A stretch of 64,000 nt of DNA, from positions 1 to 64,000 of the forward strand of contig JAUCBJ010007265.1 in assembly GCA_032718475.1 (NCBI GenBank), in the 5' to 3' direction. The translations under genes and the position numbers were made by a program. Of the stretch, positions 32,974 through 42,407 are shown one piece after another. The stretch comes from Nemertoderma westbladi (Eukaryota; Xenacoelomorpha; Nemertodermatida; Nemertodermatidae). The first letter of the stretch is position 1, and each line of letters opens with the position of its first letter. The notes under the pieces were generated by a model. It searched no databases. It was not told where the DNA came from and saw only the letters and a list, made by a program, of their open reading frames with translations.

Positions 32974-35900
32974 TCAGGGCTTGTGAGCCCCCTCTCGTTG
33001 TACTAAATAGAGTGCCGCTCCGTATGCCTCTAACGACGCATCGGAAAACATGTGTAGGTCCAGATTCGTCATGTCCCCATCCGGGAAATACACTCTTGGC
33101 ATGCTGTATGTTCCCATCTGCTCCAGGCTCTCTGTCCACTTATACCACTGCTTTCTGATCTCTTCCGGTATCTCTGCATCCCACTCGTCCTTTAGTTTGT
33201 ATACTCTCTTGAGTATCTGTTTCCCCGTGACTAATAGTGGGGATGCTAGGCCTAGGGGATCGTATATCCTTGCTATGTACGACACATAGCCCCTCTTTGT
33301 GTGGATATCTGCGCCCTCCTGACTCAACTGGTACTTCAGTTCATCCGTCTCTCTGTTCCACACGATTCCCAGTGCCTTCTGTTGAGATTCTATCCTCTTG
33401 TTCGCCATGTCCTGCCCCTTGGCTGTTGTGGGATTATCCATGGTCGATCCTGGTCTCTCATCTTTTATCGCCTCGATAAATTCCTTCGAACTGGATTGGA
33501 ATTTGGTTAGGTTGAAGCCGGATCCTTTAAGGATGTCGCGAACCTCGCGCCCTGTGTCCAGTAGCTCCTTAACCGTATTTCCAGACTCCATCCCGTCGTC
33601 TACGTAGAAGCCGCGTCGAATCATATCGACGGCTCTAGTACTGTATTTATCTTCCTTTCCCTTTACTGTGTCTCTTACGGCCATAGTCGTCGTGAATGAA
33701 GACGACTTGGCTCCCATATTCTGTACTATCATCTTGTACATCGGTATTGTCGACGGTTCCACGTCGCCGTTGTACCATAGGAAGCGTTGACTGTCGCTAT
33801 CCTCTTCCGTCACACGGACTTGGTTGAACATGCCTTCTATGTCACAGGTGAAGGCGTGTTTCCCATTCCTGAATCTGAGTAGGACCTCTATCCCTGAGTT
33901 GTATATGTTGGGACCCTCTAGCAGATAGTCGTTTAGGCATTTCCCGTCGGTCTTTGCCGATGCGTCCACTACCATCCGCAGTTTACCTTTCTTCGGATCT
34001 AAAGCCACGTGGAGTGGCAGGTAATATGTCCTGTCCGTGTTCGGTTCGTCGACCGGTAACTCCACGGCCCATCCCTTCTCGACGTACTTTCTGATTGTCT
34101 TATGAATGTACTCATTCTTTTCGGGGCTCCGTTTTAACGTCTGTTTCAACTTACGAAGCCTCGTGAGTACCATTCCTTTATTATCGGGCAGTGGTAGCTT
34201 TGGTAGCTTCCATACCATTCCTATGGTATACCGCCCCTCGTCGCATCTCATAGACTCCTTTACGCTCTGCTGAGCCTGCTTGTCTTCCACCGAGGTCCCG
34301 ACCCCGGTTTCCTTTAGTCCCTCAAAATCTTGCCTGAGCAGTCTCTTGAGCTGTTCCTCCGCTCTCTCATCCCCCATTTCTTGCATAGTTCCTGCGAACA
34401 TGCATCCTGATGTCTCCGACATCCTAAATGGTATCTTACTCTTAATTGGGCCACTCAGCGTCCACCCGAACGGTGTCAATATCGCCACCGGGTCACACTG
34501 CCTGTCTTCGCCGAAGACCGTTTGCATCCTTTCGTGGGCCGTCGGGCAGTCCATTCCTACTATGATGGATACCTTCCTAACGTCCACCTCTGGGATTGAG
34601 AAGTCGATATCATCCAGGAATTTATATTGTTCGACCTCGATGTTGGTTGGCCGCCTGGCATTGATATTTATTGACTCTATCACTTGGATGGGGTCGATGG
34701 TCGCCCCATAGTCGCATCCCGGTGCCACCGCTGCAATCGCGCACCGTCCGGTCCTCATCTCCAGGACCTCATCTTTGCTAGAGATTGTTGTTACCGCCAT
34801 TCTACTTGGCCTCGTTCTCAATCCTATCTCTTCGGCCACCCAATTTTCGATTAATGTGAAGGCAGCTCCACTATCGACCAGCATCAGTGTGGTCACTGAT
34901 CGATTGCCTTCTCCAATCACTCGCACTGGTACTACCCCAAGTAGCACCGTTCCTCTCTTCTTCGCCCCTACTGTGCTCGTTGCCATCGTTTGGCCTTTGC
35001 TTTGACCGAACTTGATTGGCGTCTCCTTGCATTGCCTAGCTCTATGTCCACTCATCACACATCGCGAGCAGATCTCATTTCTCGCCGCGTATTCTACCTG
35101 ATCTTCCCTGGGTAGCGCTTGCCAGTACCTGCAGTTCATGGTTTGATGAAGCGCATTTGTATGTAGCTGGCATTTGCTCTTTGGGTCGTAGCCGTCCTTG
35201 TACAGTGCATTGCGTATCGCAGTTGCATTTGTACCAAAGTCCCTACTATTCTTATTGTTTGGGTTCGGCCTACTGGGCGTACTGGGGTTATATTTATTTG
35301 TGTTGTTATTTTTCCCCTGTCCGCTCCATGATGTGGTCTTACCCCCGGCTACCTGTGGACTTGCAGTCCCCTGCGTCGCTGCGTATGGCAGTGATTGCCT
35401 GAGCTTTGGTAATGCGTTTGACGTGTTGTGTTCTGGTTTCGGTCTATGGTAATCGGTTCTTGGTCCCTTTCCCAGGCTGTCCTCACTATAGACTGGGTCG
35501 GTTATTAATTCGGCTTCGTAGTTTAAGAAGCTCGACATTTCTTCTAAACCCGGTTCCGCACCCTTCCTATCTCGAGTGGAGAAAGCGATTTTCCTCCACT
35601 TGTTGCGCAGCCACATCGGTAGTGCCTGCGCTATCGTGGTGATGTTGTTGGACGCGTTGAGTTCGTATGGCGCGTCTAGCGTCTTTAGCACGATTAGCGC
35701 CTTCTCGACTTTGTTCGCGAACGTCTTAATGCTAACGGGATTATCCTGTAGGCCACCCGATGTTATGCCCCTCAGGGTTTGCCGGATGATCTTGGCCGGG
35801 TGCCCGTATTCCCTGTCCAGTGCCCGCCATGCCGTCGTGAAGCCGCCCTCTATGCCCTGGTATTGCCTCACGATGTCGTATGCTGGGCCTCCTGTATATA

Positions 35901-37251
35901 CTTGCAGATATTTTAGGCACTCCGCCTGCGTCAAGTTCTTTGTTAGTATTTCGTTACTATACATGCGCCGAAACTGCAGATATTCTTCCGGCCTACTCCC
36001 ATCGAATTTAAACGGTTCCACGGGTGGTAACTCGATCCTAGTTTTTAACGCATCGATCAACGTGGCCATCCCCATCGCCTGCGCTTCCAATGGGTTCGAT
36101 GGATGTTGTATAGTTTCTCCTGTTGGGTGTGGTCCGTCCGTCCTATTTTCTACCTTCCTCTGGCTTGGGTATATCATTGGGGGTAGCGGCCCCCTCCATA
36201 TTTCTGTGTCGCATGATCTATTTTCATCCAAGGGTCTCGTTGTTCTTGCTCCTATCGGGGTATATTGTTGATATTGTGATGGGGGAATGTCACCCTGCCC
36301 CCCCCCCCCCCCCCCCACCGGTATGTTTGGTACTGGGGTTGATGTTAATATATTGGGGCCCATGCACCTATCCGCAATAATTCCCCCCTCCCCTGGGTAT
36401 ATGTTATGTCCTTGCATGCTGTAGTCATACTGCTGTACTGGTACCGGTATAGGCCTATCAGCTTCTGGCCTACCTGCCGGTATGTACTCCGCGACTTCCG
36501 GGTTTAATCCCGTCGTCCGCGCTATCCTATCGCCTACATTATTCCTGCCAGCATGGCCTATGGTATGTGCAGTAAGGCCTACAGTATGTCCCACAGTCTG
36601 TATGTGTCGCTCGGGATCGAAGTTTAATCTTCTCGAATAATCCTCCCCGCGGCTACCGTATTCTCGATCGGTAGCTATATCCCGCCGGGAAGTTTCTCTT
36701 CGACCCCCTCCACTGCTCTCGTCCTCGTGCCGGTACATCGCGTACCCCTCTATCGGCGCGCAGTGCGCCTCGTCAGGTCGCGCCTCTCCGGGACGACGGC
36801 AATCTCCCGAAGTTCGACCCCACTGACTCTCCGTTCCCATCTCGACTATCGACGGCTCGCTATCCGTCCTCGCTCTCCTATCGTTCGCGGCGATACTTCT
36901 CCTACTATCTTCTCTTCTTCTCTTTTCAGTGCAGTGTTCCCGCTCGTGAGATCTCTCGTCGACCTCCCGGTTAAACTCCACTGTTCTTCTTCCCTCTTCT
37001 GATCGGGCTCGACGCTTCGTCTGCCCTCTCGCGACGTCAACCTGCCTCTCTCTGCTCGATCGCACGCCGCTGGGGATACTCGCAATCCCCCTATTACTCT
37101 CCGTCGCCGGGTGTTGCGGTTTACCTAGCTCGGCCCGCGCATTATCCGCCGACGCCTGTGGGACACTCTCTGCCCCCCCCCCTCTCGCTACTAATCTCTC
37201 ATGGTGGGGCTCCTGTAGCCCCCCCCCCCCCCCCCCCCCCACTCGCCACAT
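32974..37251 (-). CDS. BEL/Pao gag C-terminus, protease and reverse transcriptase
   Basis: A 1425-codon frame. The first ~400 residues are charged and low in complexity. DUF1759-type gag begins near residue 405 (LPPVEPFKFDGSRPEEYLQF). The zinc knuckle CSRCVMSGHRARQC is at about 730. Protease active site LVDSGAAFTLI is at about 793, with its DUF1758 tail (IIVGMDCPTAHE, TPFGWTLSG) at about 910-960. RT runs from about 1075 (LPLHVALDPKKGKLRMVVDA) with FYVDDGME (catalytic YVDD, about 1216). The start of RNase H (HMFSDASLEAYGAALYLV) is near 1400. The frame starts inside gag after the G-tract phase change, so the ATG at 37251 is unlikely to be a natural start. A 19-C (plus strand) tract lies in-frame at 36298-36316 and encodes glycines. 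Confidence 0.88.
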   Translation of the reverse strand: MWRVGGGGGGGLQEPHHERLVARGGGAESVPQASADNARAELGKPQHPATESNRGIASIPSGVRSSRERQVDVARGQTKRRARSEEGRRTVEFNREVDERSHEREHCTEKRRREDSRRSIAANDRRARTDSEPSIVEMGTESQWGRTSGDCRRPGEARPDEAHCAPIEGYAMYRHEDESSGGGRRETSRRDIATDREYGSRGEDYSRRLNFDPERHIQTVGHTVGLTAHTIGHAGRNNVGDRIARTTGLNPEVAEYIPAGRPEADRPIPVPVQQYDYSMQGHNIYPGEGGIIADRCMGPNILTSTPVPNIPVGGGGGGQGDIPPSQYQQYTPIGARTTRPLDENRSCDTEIWRGPLPPMIYPSQRKVENRTDGPHPTGETIQHPSNPLEAQAMGMATLIDALKTRIELPPVEPFKFDGSRPEEYLQFRRMYSNEILTKNLTQAECLKYLQVYTGGPAYDIVRQYQGIEGGFTTAWRALDREYGHPAKIIRQTLRGITSGGLQDNPVSIKTFANKVEKALIVLKTLDAPYELNASNNITTIAQALPMWLRNKWRKIAFSTRDRKGAEPGLEEMSSFLNYEAELITDPVYSEDSLGKGPRTDYHRPKPEHNTSNALPKLRQSLPYAATQGTASPQVAGGKTTSWSGQGKNNNTNKYNPSTPSRPNPNNKNSRDFGTNATAIRNALYKDGYDPKSKCQLHTNALHQTMNCRYWQALPREDQVEYAARNEICSRCVMSGHRARQCKETPIKFGQSKGQTMATSTVGAKKRGTVLLGVVPVRVIGEGNRSVTTLMLVDSGAAFTLIENWVAEEIGLRTRPSRMAVTTISSKDEVLEMRTGRCAIAAVAPGCDYGATIDPIQVIESININARRPTNIEVEQYKFLDDIDFSIPEVDVRKVSIIVGMDCPTAHERMQTVFGEDRQCDPVAILTPFGWTLSGPIKSKIPFRMSETSGCMFAGTMQEMGDERAEEQLKRLLRQDFEGLKETGVGTSVEDKQAQQSVKESMRCDEGRYTIGMVWKLPKLPLPDNKGMVLTRLRKLKQTLKRSPEKNEYIHKTIRKYVEKGWAVELPVDEPNTDRTYYLPLHVALDPKKGKLRMVVDASAKTDGKCLNDYLLEGPNIYNSGIEVLLRFRNGKHAFTCDIEGMFNQVRVTEEDSDSQRFLWYNGDVEPSTIPMYKMIVQNMGAKSSSFTTTMAVRDTVKGKEDKYSTRAVDMIRRGFYVDDGMESGNTVKELLDTGREVRDILKGSGFNLTKFQSSSKEFIEAIKDERPGSTMDNPTTAKGQDMANKRIESQQKALGIVWNRETDELKYQLSQEGADIHTKRGYVSYIARIYDPLGLASPLLVTGKQILKRVYKLKDEWDAEIPEEIRKQWYKWTESLEQMGTYSMPRVYFPDGDMTNLDLHMFSDASLEAYGAALYLVQREGAHKP

Positions 37252-38627
37252 ATCACGCCGCTACCTCTTACTTCACTTCTACACCCCTCTCCAGTCGACA
37301 CAATGTTTCTACTGCGGCTGGGTCTACTCACCCCCGCCTCTCTCTCTACAATTGCGTGGACTACCAGGCCTACCTCGGGTTGGCTCAACTCCGCTACCTC
37401 CTGCCTACCAACTACGTGGCCTACCAGGCCGCCGTCGGGTTGGCTTAACCCCGCCACTTCCTGCCTACTAACTACGTGGCCTACCAGGCCGCCGTCGGGT
37501 TGGCTTAACCCCGCCACTTCCTGCCTACTAACTACGTGGCCTACCAGGCCCCCGTCTGGCAGGTTGTGTATGTCCGACATGTTCACATTAATAGCACCAC
37601 TGTGATTGTCGCCAATTTGGCCCTCTAGTTCACCTAAATTATTTTGTGCACCAAAATTAGAAACATAATTATTTTGTTCGTTCGAGATAAGATTATTTGA
37701 TTTATTTTGCGTGACTACATTATTTGAGTTATTTTGCGTAATTACGTTATTTGTATTATTATTTTGTAAATTCGAATTCGTATTATTATTTAAATTATTT
37801 GGATTATTTGTATTTAAATTTAAGTTACTACTACTAGGTAGAATATTTCCTGGAATAAAGTTTTGGTTAGAATTATCCAATACGGTACTATTAATATTAA
37901 CGTCGTCTACTGTATTATTATTATTACCCCCCCCCGACGAGACCGAATCTTCGGGGTTAACCTCGGATTCGCCCTCCTGCGGTCTCCTCCAACCCACTAA
38001 TTTTACTCCCCGGGCATCGACTAAGTATGGCCCTATGTACACTACACTAGGTTGCATACCCCTACACTCCCATAGATCACACAGTTCGCTGGCGACCTCT
38101 CTCGCTCTCCCCTCGGCTAGTTCTCTCTGTCCAAAGCGCATTAGGTAGTTAAAGTGTTCGTTCGACTCACCTAGTCACTTTTTCAACTTCACCTGATCTA
38201 TCTTGGCCACTCCTTTGGTCTCTTTGAGCAGTTTCCGAGTCGCGTTGTAGGCCCATCGAAGTCGATCGCTGACCCCGACGTCCTCGTCGCCGACGTCTCC
38301 TCTATCTCTCCGGGTCCGGCGTCGTACTGGCGGCCCCACCGTCGCCATTCCGGTGGGCCGTTCGTCGCCCTCGGCCTGTGGCTGGCCGGCGACATCTGCA
38401 CGTCGACCGCCGTCGTGTGTCGACTCGTCTCTCTCTCCTCCCGACTCGTCTCTCCTTTCTCTCGACTCGTCCTCTGGTTCCACACGGCCCCCCTCATCCT
38501 GAATTGCCGGATCGCCCGTTGTGGATGGCTCCGGTGTCGTGGGCCGGTACCGTCTTGTCGCGGCCTCGCGGATCGTTAGATCGCCGTCCGGGGTCCGCGG
38601 CGGTGTCGTCTCTCCTGTTCGACTCAT
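37191..38627 (-). pseudogene. BEL/Pao gag N-terminal part
   Basis: The frame 38627-38178 (MSRTGETTPPRT..., very rich in R, E, D, T) ends at TGA 38177-38175. The same phase resumes at once and runs to 37191 with a conserved-looking helical block (MRFGQRELAEGRAREVASEL), an asparagine-rich stretch (NNNTNSNLQNNNTNN), and three tandem 20-residue repeats starting PDGGLVGHVV (60-bp DNA repeats at about 37370-37560). It overlaps the pol frame across the G tract. An 'AG|GTGAGTC' word directly follows the TGA. Assignment as gag rests on position and composition. Confidence 0.7.
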
Positions 38628-40337
38628 CTTGTACTTTAGATTGGTGGCTGGTAGTCAGTTTCGTGTAACTGTCGGTATCTATCGCTTAGGGCAGCAGTTG
38701 GTTTCAATTACTGTGACGGGATCCACGGAGGATCCCGGTTTATCCGGTTTTCAATCTACGCGTCCCCGCCGTGTGTGAAAGGTAAAGAGAGTTATTGATC
38801 GCTGTATATAGTTCTCCGGGTATAATAGTATAAGATATGATATAATGTATACAGATGATAACACAAAGTATAAGATACAATATTGGATACACGGATGGTA
38901 TACGAAGACGGTAATTGAAGTTCCGGTACTACCCTAGCTAAACTGACTTACTATAAGTGAATGAAATGATTACTGTACTGATAATATATATTGCACGTTT
39001 GGCCGTGTTACATTACTCAACCGATGCCTTCCCCCCATTGGCTAATAACCCTGTTGTCGCCCTTTGCCTCCCCTGGAGGGTTTCCCTTCGCCCCTGTTAC
39101 CTCTCTCTCTCTCTCAGGGGTGTAACCCCTGACCCTTATTGTGTGTGTGTGTGTGCTTTCTCCTTCCCACTTTGTTGGGGTGACACGAGGTTGATTGCTC
39201 ACCCTCGTGTTCCCCAATATTGCTTAACGGCTCACTTTATGGGGTGGTTAGCGGAATTGGATAAGCTAACACAGACTCTGATTGTGAAAAATAGAGAATA
39301 GGATGTTAATTGCTACCGTACCGCTAGCTGAGCTGGTATATATATTTAATTCTATAGATTTTGTTGCCACAGTGTTATGCAGCAATGCCTAGCAGTACGT
39401 GGCAAGGCTGCGGTAGAATGTTAGTAAACGCCTTTAGCCTAAATGTTATGCCGGTAGCAGGAAAGCTGCCCTTTGCCTGAGTAAATACGTCAAACCCAGA
39501 CAGATCAGTTGACAGAACTGCCTACAGAGCTAACCGGTACAATAGCTAGTATGGTTAAGTCACCAAATTACAGAGTGTGCTATTTGCACTCAGTGTACCT
39601 GAGCGCACTAACTAGCACCAGCTCACACCTGTAAATCGTGCAGGCCAACTGTGGGGTTTCTGTCTGGATCCAAGATATTTTGCTCCTAATTTTTATGGCG
39701 TCCCAGGACGTCCTTACATTTTACCCTGATCTATGGTCTTACAGCGGACAAAAGCGTTGAACGAAGTCTTACCTCTGGCATGGGCAGTCTCAGGCTGTCG
39801 AATCATGTTCAAATGTGCGAGGGCGATTTGTGTGGGTCCCTTATGCGTTCGCAAGCATTCCTCCCCCTTTACATTGCTGTCACCTAAGGATTTAGGCAGC
39901 CATTTGTCAAATGTTTGGCCGTCGTCAAGATAGATACGTCAAAACTACATACTAGAGTTTTTTTGTATATTTTAACGTAAATCAAGAATACAAAACTAAC
40001 ATTACTAAATAATAAGTTTCAAAGTTTAAACTAATGATAAGTAAGTTTACAACTAACAAGCAAATGAATTTAGTAAGAAGTTTACAATTAACAAGTGATA
40101 ACTAAAGGACAAACTGCACCTTTTATATTAATTTGGGGTGTGGAATCGCACTAGAATCTTCCATTCGTTCTACGACATTCTAGGAGTTCGCATTGGTCCA
40201 ATAAATTATTTAGCATATACTACTGGTCCAGCTAATCCGTTCTATTAGGTGTACACACGTTATTGGTTCAACTACTCTAATACAGATAGGCGGTTCGAAA
40301 TTGAAATAAATTGTTACAAAAATACAAATTTTACTGA
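38628..40337. other. Non-coding region upstream of BEL/Pao gag
   Basis: A 5' long terminal repeat would be expected somewhere here, but I found no matching copy downstream. It includes CT and GT microsatellites (about 39102 and 39139). About 39660-39950 reads on the minus strand as a possible decayed coding stretch (QTFDKWLPKSLGD, NMIRQPETAHARGKTSFN) without an identified family. Confidence 0.5.
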
Positions 40338-40412
40338 GGGAGATTTGAATACGTAATCTAATATATGCACGACCTACAGACTAACCTACTGAGCTACTGA
40401 ACCATCCGATGT
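40338..40412 (-). repeat. tRNA-like sequence (SINE head or tRNA pseudogene)
   Basis: The minus strand reads ggttcagtagctcagtaggt with a good Pol III A box (TAGCTCAGTAGG), and 'gtattcaaatctcc', a B-box-like arm, about 45 bases on. The anticodon arm is degenerate and the acceptor ends do not pair well, so a functional tRNA is unlikely. Confidence 0.55.
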
Positions 40413-40737
40413 ATAATCTCTTAAAATACGTTACATATCACAAATATATAGTTTTTTAAATATCTCAGAAATAAGGCAAATATATCTAAATTTTTTACGT
40501 AAAACAAATGTACAAATTGCTATCTAAATGAAATAATTCCACAATTTCAATATACCGCACTGCCACAGCAATCTTCGCATTCGGAGTGGCGATTTTTCCT
40601 CATTGTGAAGATCATTGAATGTATATGTAGATACTTCAATGCAATCAACTGATGGGGGGGGGGACTTTCGCCGAAATCAAAATCCCTATCCAGGGGAAAA
40701 TCAACACGAATAACAGCTCATTACTCTAAAAAATATA
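40413..40737. other. Non-coding stretch
   Basis: Contains a short G run near 40654. No gene is recognised. Confidence 0.4.
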
Positions 40738-41057
40738 ATGTACTGTAAATGGTTTTGTTCAGAAGTGGAAAATCACCTGGCAGCAATACTCGAGCTGAAT
40801 ATTTATTTATTTGTACTTCCCTCCTGTTTCACTCTAGCATACTTGAGGCCGTTAGGTCCGCTGTTCGAGATAGGATATGCAACTTAAGACTGCCCATTCA
40901 ATAGAAGTGGATTAGGTGGGAGTGTGAGTGTCAGGGGCTAGTGGCTGAGCTGGTTAGCGTTACTGATGAGGCCTGTTAGGCCGAAACGTACGTATAGCGC
41001 TGGTTCAACGCGCTTTCTCATTTTTTCCACTTCTGAACAAAACCATTTACAGTACAT
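40738..41057 (+). mobile_element. 320-bp element with perfect 35-bp inverted ends, carrying a hammerhead ribozyme
   Basis: 40738-40772 and 41023-41057 are exact 35-bp inverted repeats (starting atgtactgtaaatggttttg). The 250-bp interior has no ORF but carries a hammerhead consensus near its right end and, overlapping it, 'tggctgagctggttagcg', which resembles a tRNA A box. Hammerheads are known in Penelope-like elements and in small non-autonomous retrozymes of animals. A short non-coding element with inverted tails fits such a family better than an ordinary MITE, but no RT of that type is present here. Confidence 0.75.
40956..41001 (+). ncRNA. Hammerhead self-cleaving ribozyme motif
   Basis: All conserved positions are present. 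Stem I: agcgtta (40956-40962) pairs with tagcgct (40995-41001), seven pairs including one G-U. CTGATGA is at 40963-40969. Stem II: ggcc/ggcc (40970-40973 with 40979-40982) with a five-base loop. GAAA is at 40983-40986. Stem III is only ACGT/ACGT (40986-40989 with 40990-40993), with no loop. The cleavage site is after A40994 of GTA. A loopless, palindromic stem III implies cleavage as a dimer, as known for retroelement hammerheads. Loop-loop contacts cannot be judged by eye. Confidence 0.85.
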
Positions 41058-41442
41058 CATTAATTACAGTTTGCAACAGCTCATCCCCAATTTATTTAAA
41101 AAATATAACTGTAACCCTAGTATTTTATTTAGTTTATTGTTTTGGTTGAATAAAATGCCACTGTAACACGCTCCCACTGTAATCTCTCGCAATCAACAAC
41201 TCCAATCTAATGTGCTGATGCAGCTTGAGATATAGCAGCTCTTCCTGAGATACATCACATGACTCGTAACTAACTCTACCTTATTGTAATAACTATTTAC
41301 ATCATTGTGTGCAAAGTAGAACTTTGCAGCGTTATGAACCGATTTTATTTATGTACCGAGCGAGCCCAGCGAGCGAGGTTTACATAAATAAACAAGGGTC
41401 TTTAACGCTGAAAAGTGACCTTTGCAACCAATGATGTATGTA
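41058..41442. other. Non-coding stretch with an imperfect palindrome
   Basis: 41310-41430 folds back on itself: gcaaagtagaactttgcagcg pairs with ..cgctgaaaagtgacctttgc, and tttatttatgtac with tttacataaataaa, around a centre 'gagcgagcccagcgagcga'. It is a small foldback element or a remnant of one. No gene. Confidence 0.55.
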
Positions 41443-41915
41443 ATTTTGTTACATTATATCAACTTATCAGCGTTCGGTATGTGAAGAAAGGATTTTATGG
41501 ATACTCATTAATACATTTTAATCATGTACTAAATATATCGAATATAAGTGAAATTTATTAACAGGTACACAGTATTAATTATACATTTAAATCTAATTAA
41601 AGTTTATTGGAAGTTATCTCCTGCATGGATGTGATAAATCGTTGATACATATCGACTGAAGCAAACTGAGTCACCGTATGTGTCCGTTCAGTTTTACTGA
41701 ACACTGTCACCGTATTTTGTTTGCTCAATTTTCTATAAAATATCTTCCATAGGACGTATGGAATAAAGTCTTACACGTTAAACAATTATTTACATACAGT
41801 AGCTAGTCCTGTCACTTCAAACTCTACGCACGCATTATGAAAAAACGTGCTTCTTTATTGCAGGGTTACGAGTAATTCACCAGAACGTTGTTAAGTTGAT
41901 ATAATGTAACAAAAT
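41443..41915. mobile_element. MITE with 24-bp inverted ends
   Basis: attttgttacattatatcaactta (24 bp, here given in words 'attttgttac', 'attatatcaactta') at 41443-41466 is the exact complement of 41892-41915. It is 473 bp long with no ORF. Its left end adjoins the palindrome described for 41310-41430. Confidence 0.8.
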
Positions 41916-42407
41916 ATCTTCTTTGGTGTTTTGGATCTTACGTTACAATTGCCATTGTTGTGAATTGAAAATACACAACTTATACGCATTTTGCTTTAAT
42001 CTATATCAATAATATCAAATAATAAATCAATATTAAATATCAAATACTTGAAGTGCTGTACGTTAGCTACATAGTTCTAATTATCTCCTTAATTCTGGAC
42101 CATTATTGTATCCTAACAGTAATAATAGTAATTAAGTATTAGCGATTAGCGATTAGTTAAAGTTAAAGTATATTATTCAAACTTAGGTCACTTAAGACCC
42201 CTGTTGATAGATTACAAGCACAAGCACAGTTATGGATAATTATTTACCAATTATACTGCACATCAACAATATAGAGCTTATCTATACAATATATTCCAAA
42301 ATGAAAATAAACAATATTGAAGAGCACACAATAAAAAATAAATATAATAAGAAATCGCATTTCAAAGCAAAAATATGTTATGTATTGTTTTCAATCGTAA
42401 TGTACTG
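41916..42407. other. AT-rich non-coding stretch
   Basis: Low-complexity 'aataatag/attagcgatt' repeats. No gene. It borders the 3' end of the LINE at 42408. Confidence 0.5.

Larger units (their letters stand above)
30961..38627 (-). mobile_element. BEL/Pao-type LTR retroelement A, internal gag-pol region
   Basis: Minus-strand order is gag, zinc knuckle, aspartic protease, RT, RNase H, integrase, DUF5641-like tail, the standard BEL/Pao order. The frame is interrupted by a phase change at a 22-base G tract (coding sense; 37219-37240) and by in-frame stops at 38175, 32974, 32620 and 31999, but otherwise is open for 7.6 kb. Terminal repeats could not be found by eye on either side, so element limits are unknown. 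GC content is visibly higher than in the surroundings. Confidence 0.85.

Noticed and set aside
38378-38668. Plus-strand R/P/L-rich frames over gag
   Set aside because: Shadows of the R/E/D-rich minus-strand gag frame.
38628-39960. 5' LTR of the BEL/Pao element
   Set aside because: No matching copy was found downstream (24.2-29.9 kb) by eye; a self-alignment is needed before calling LTRs.
40338-40412. Functional tRNA gene on the minus strand
   Set aside because: A good A box but a poor B arm and unpaired ends; more like a SINE head.
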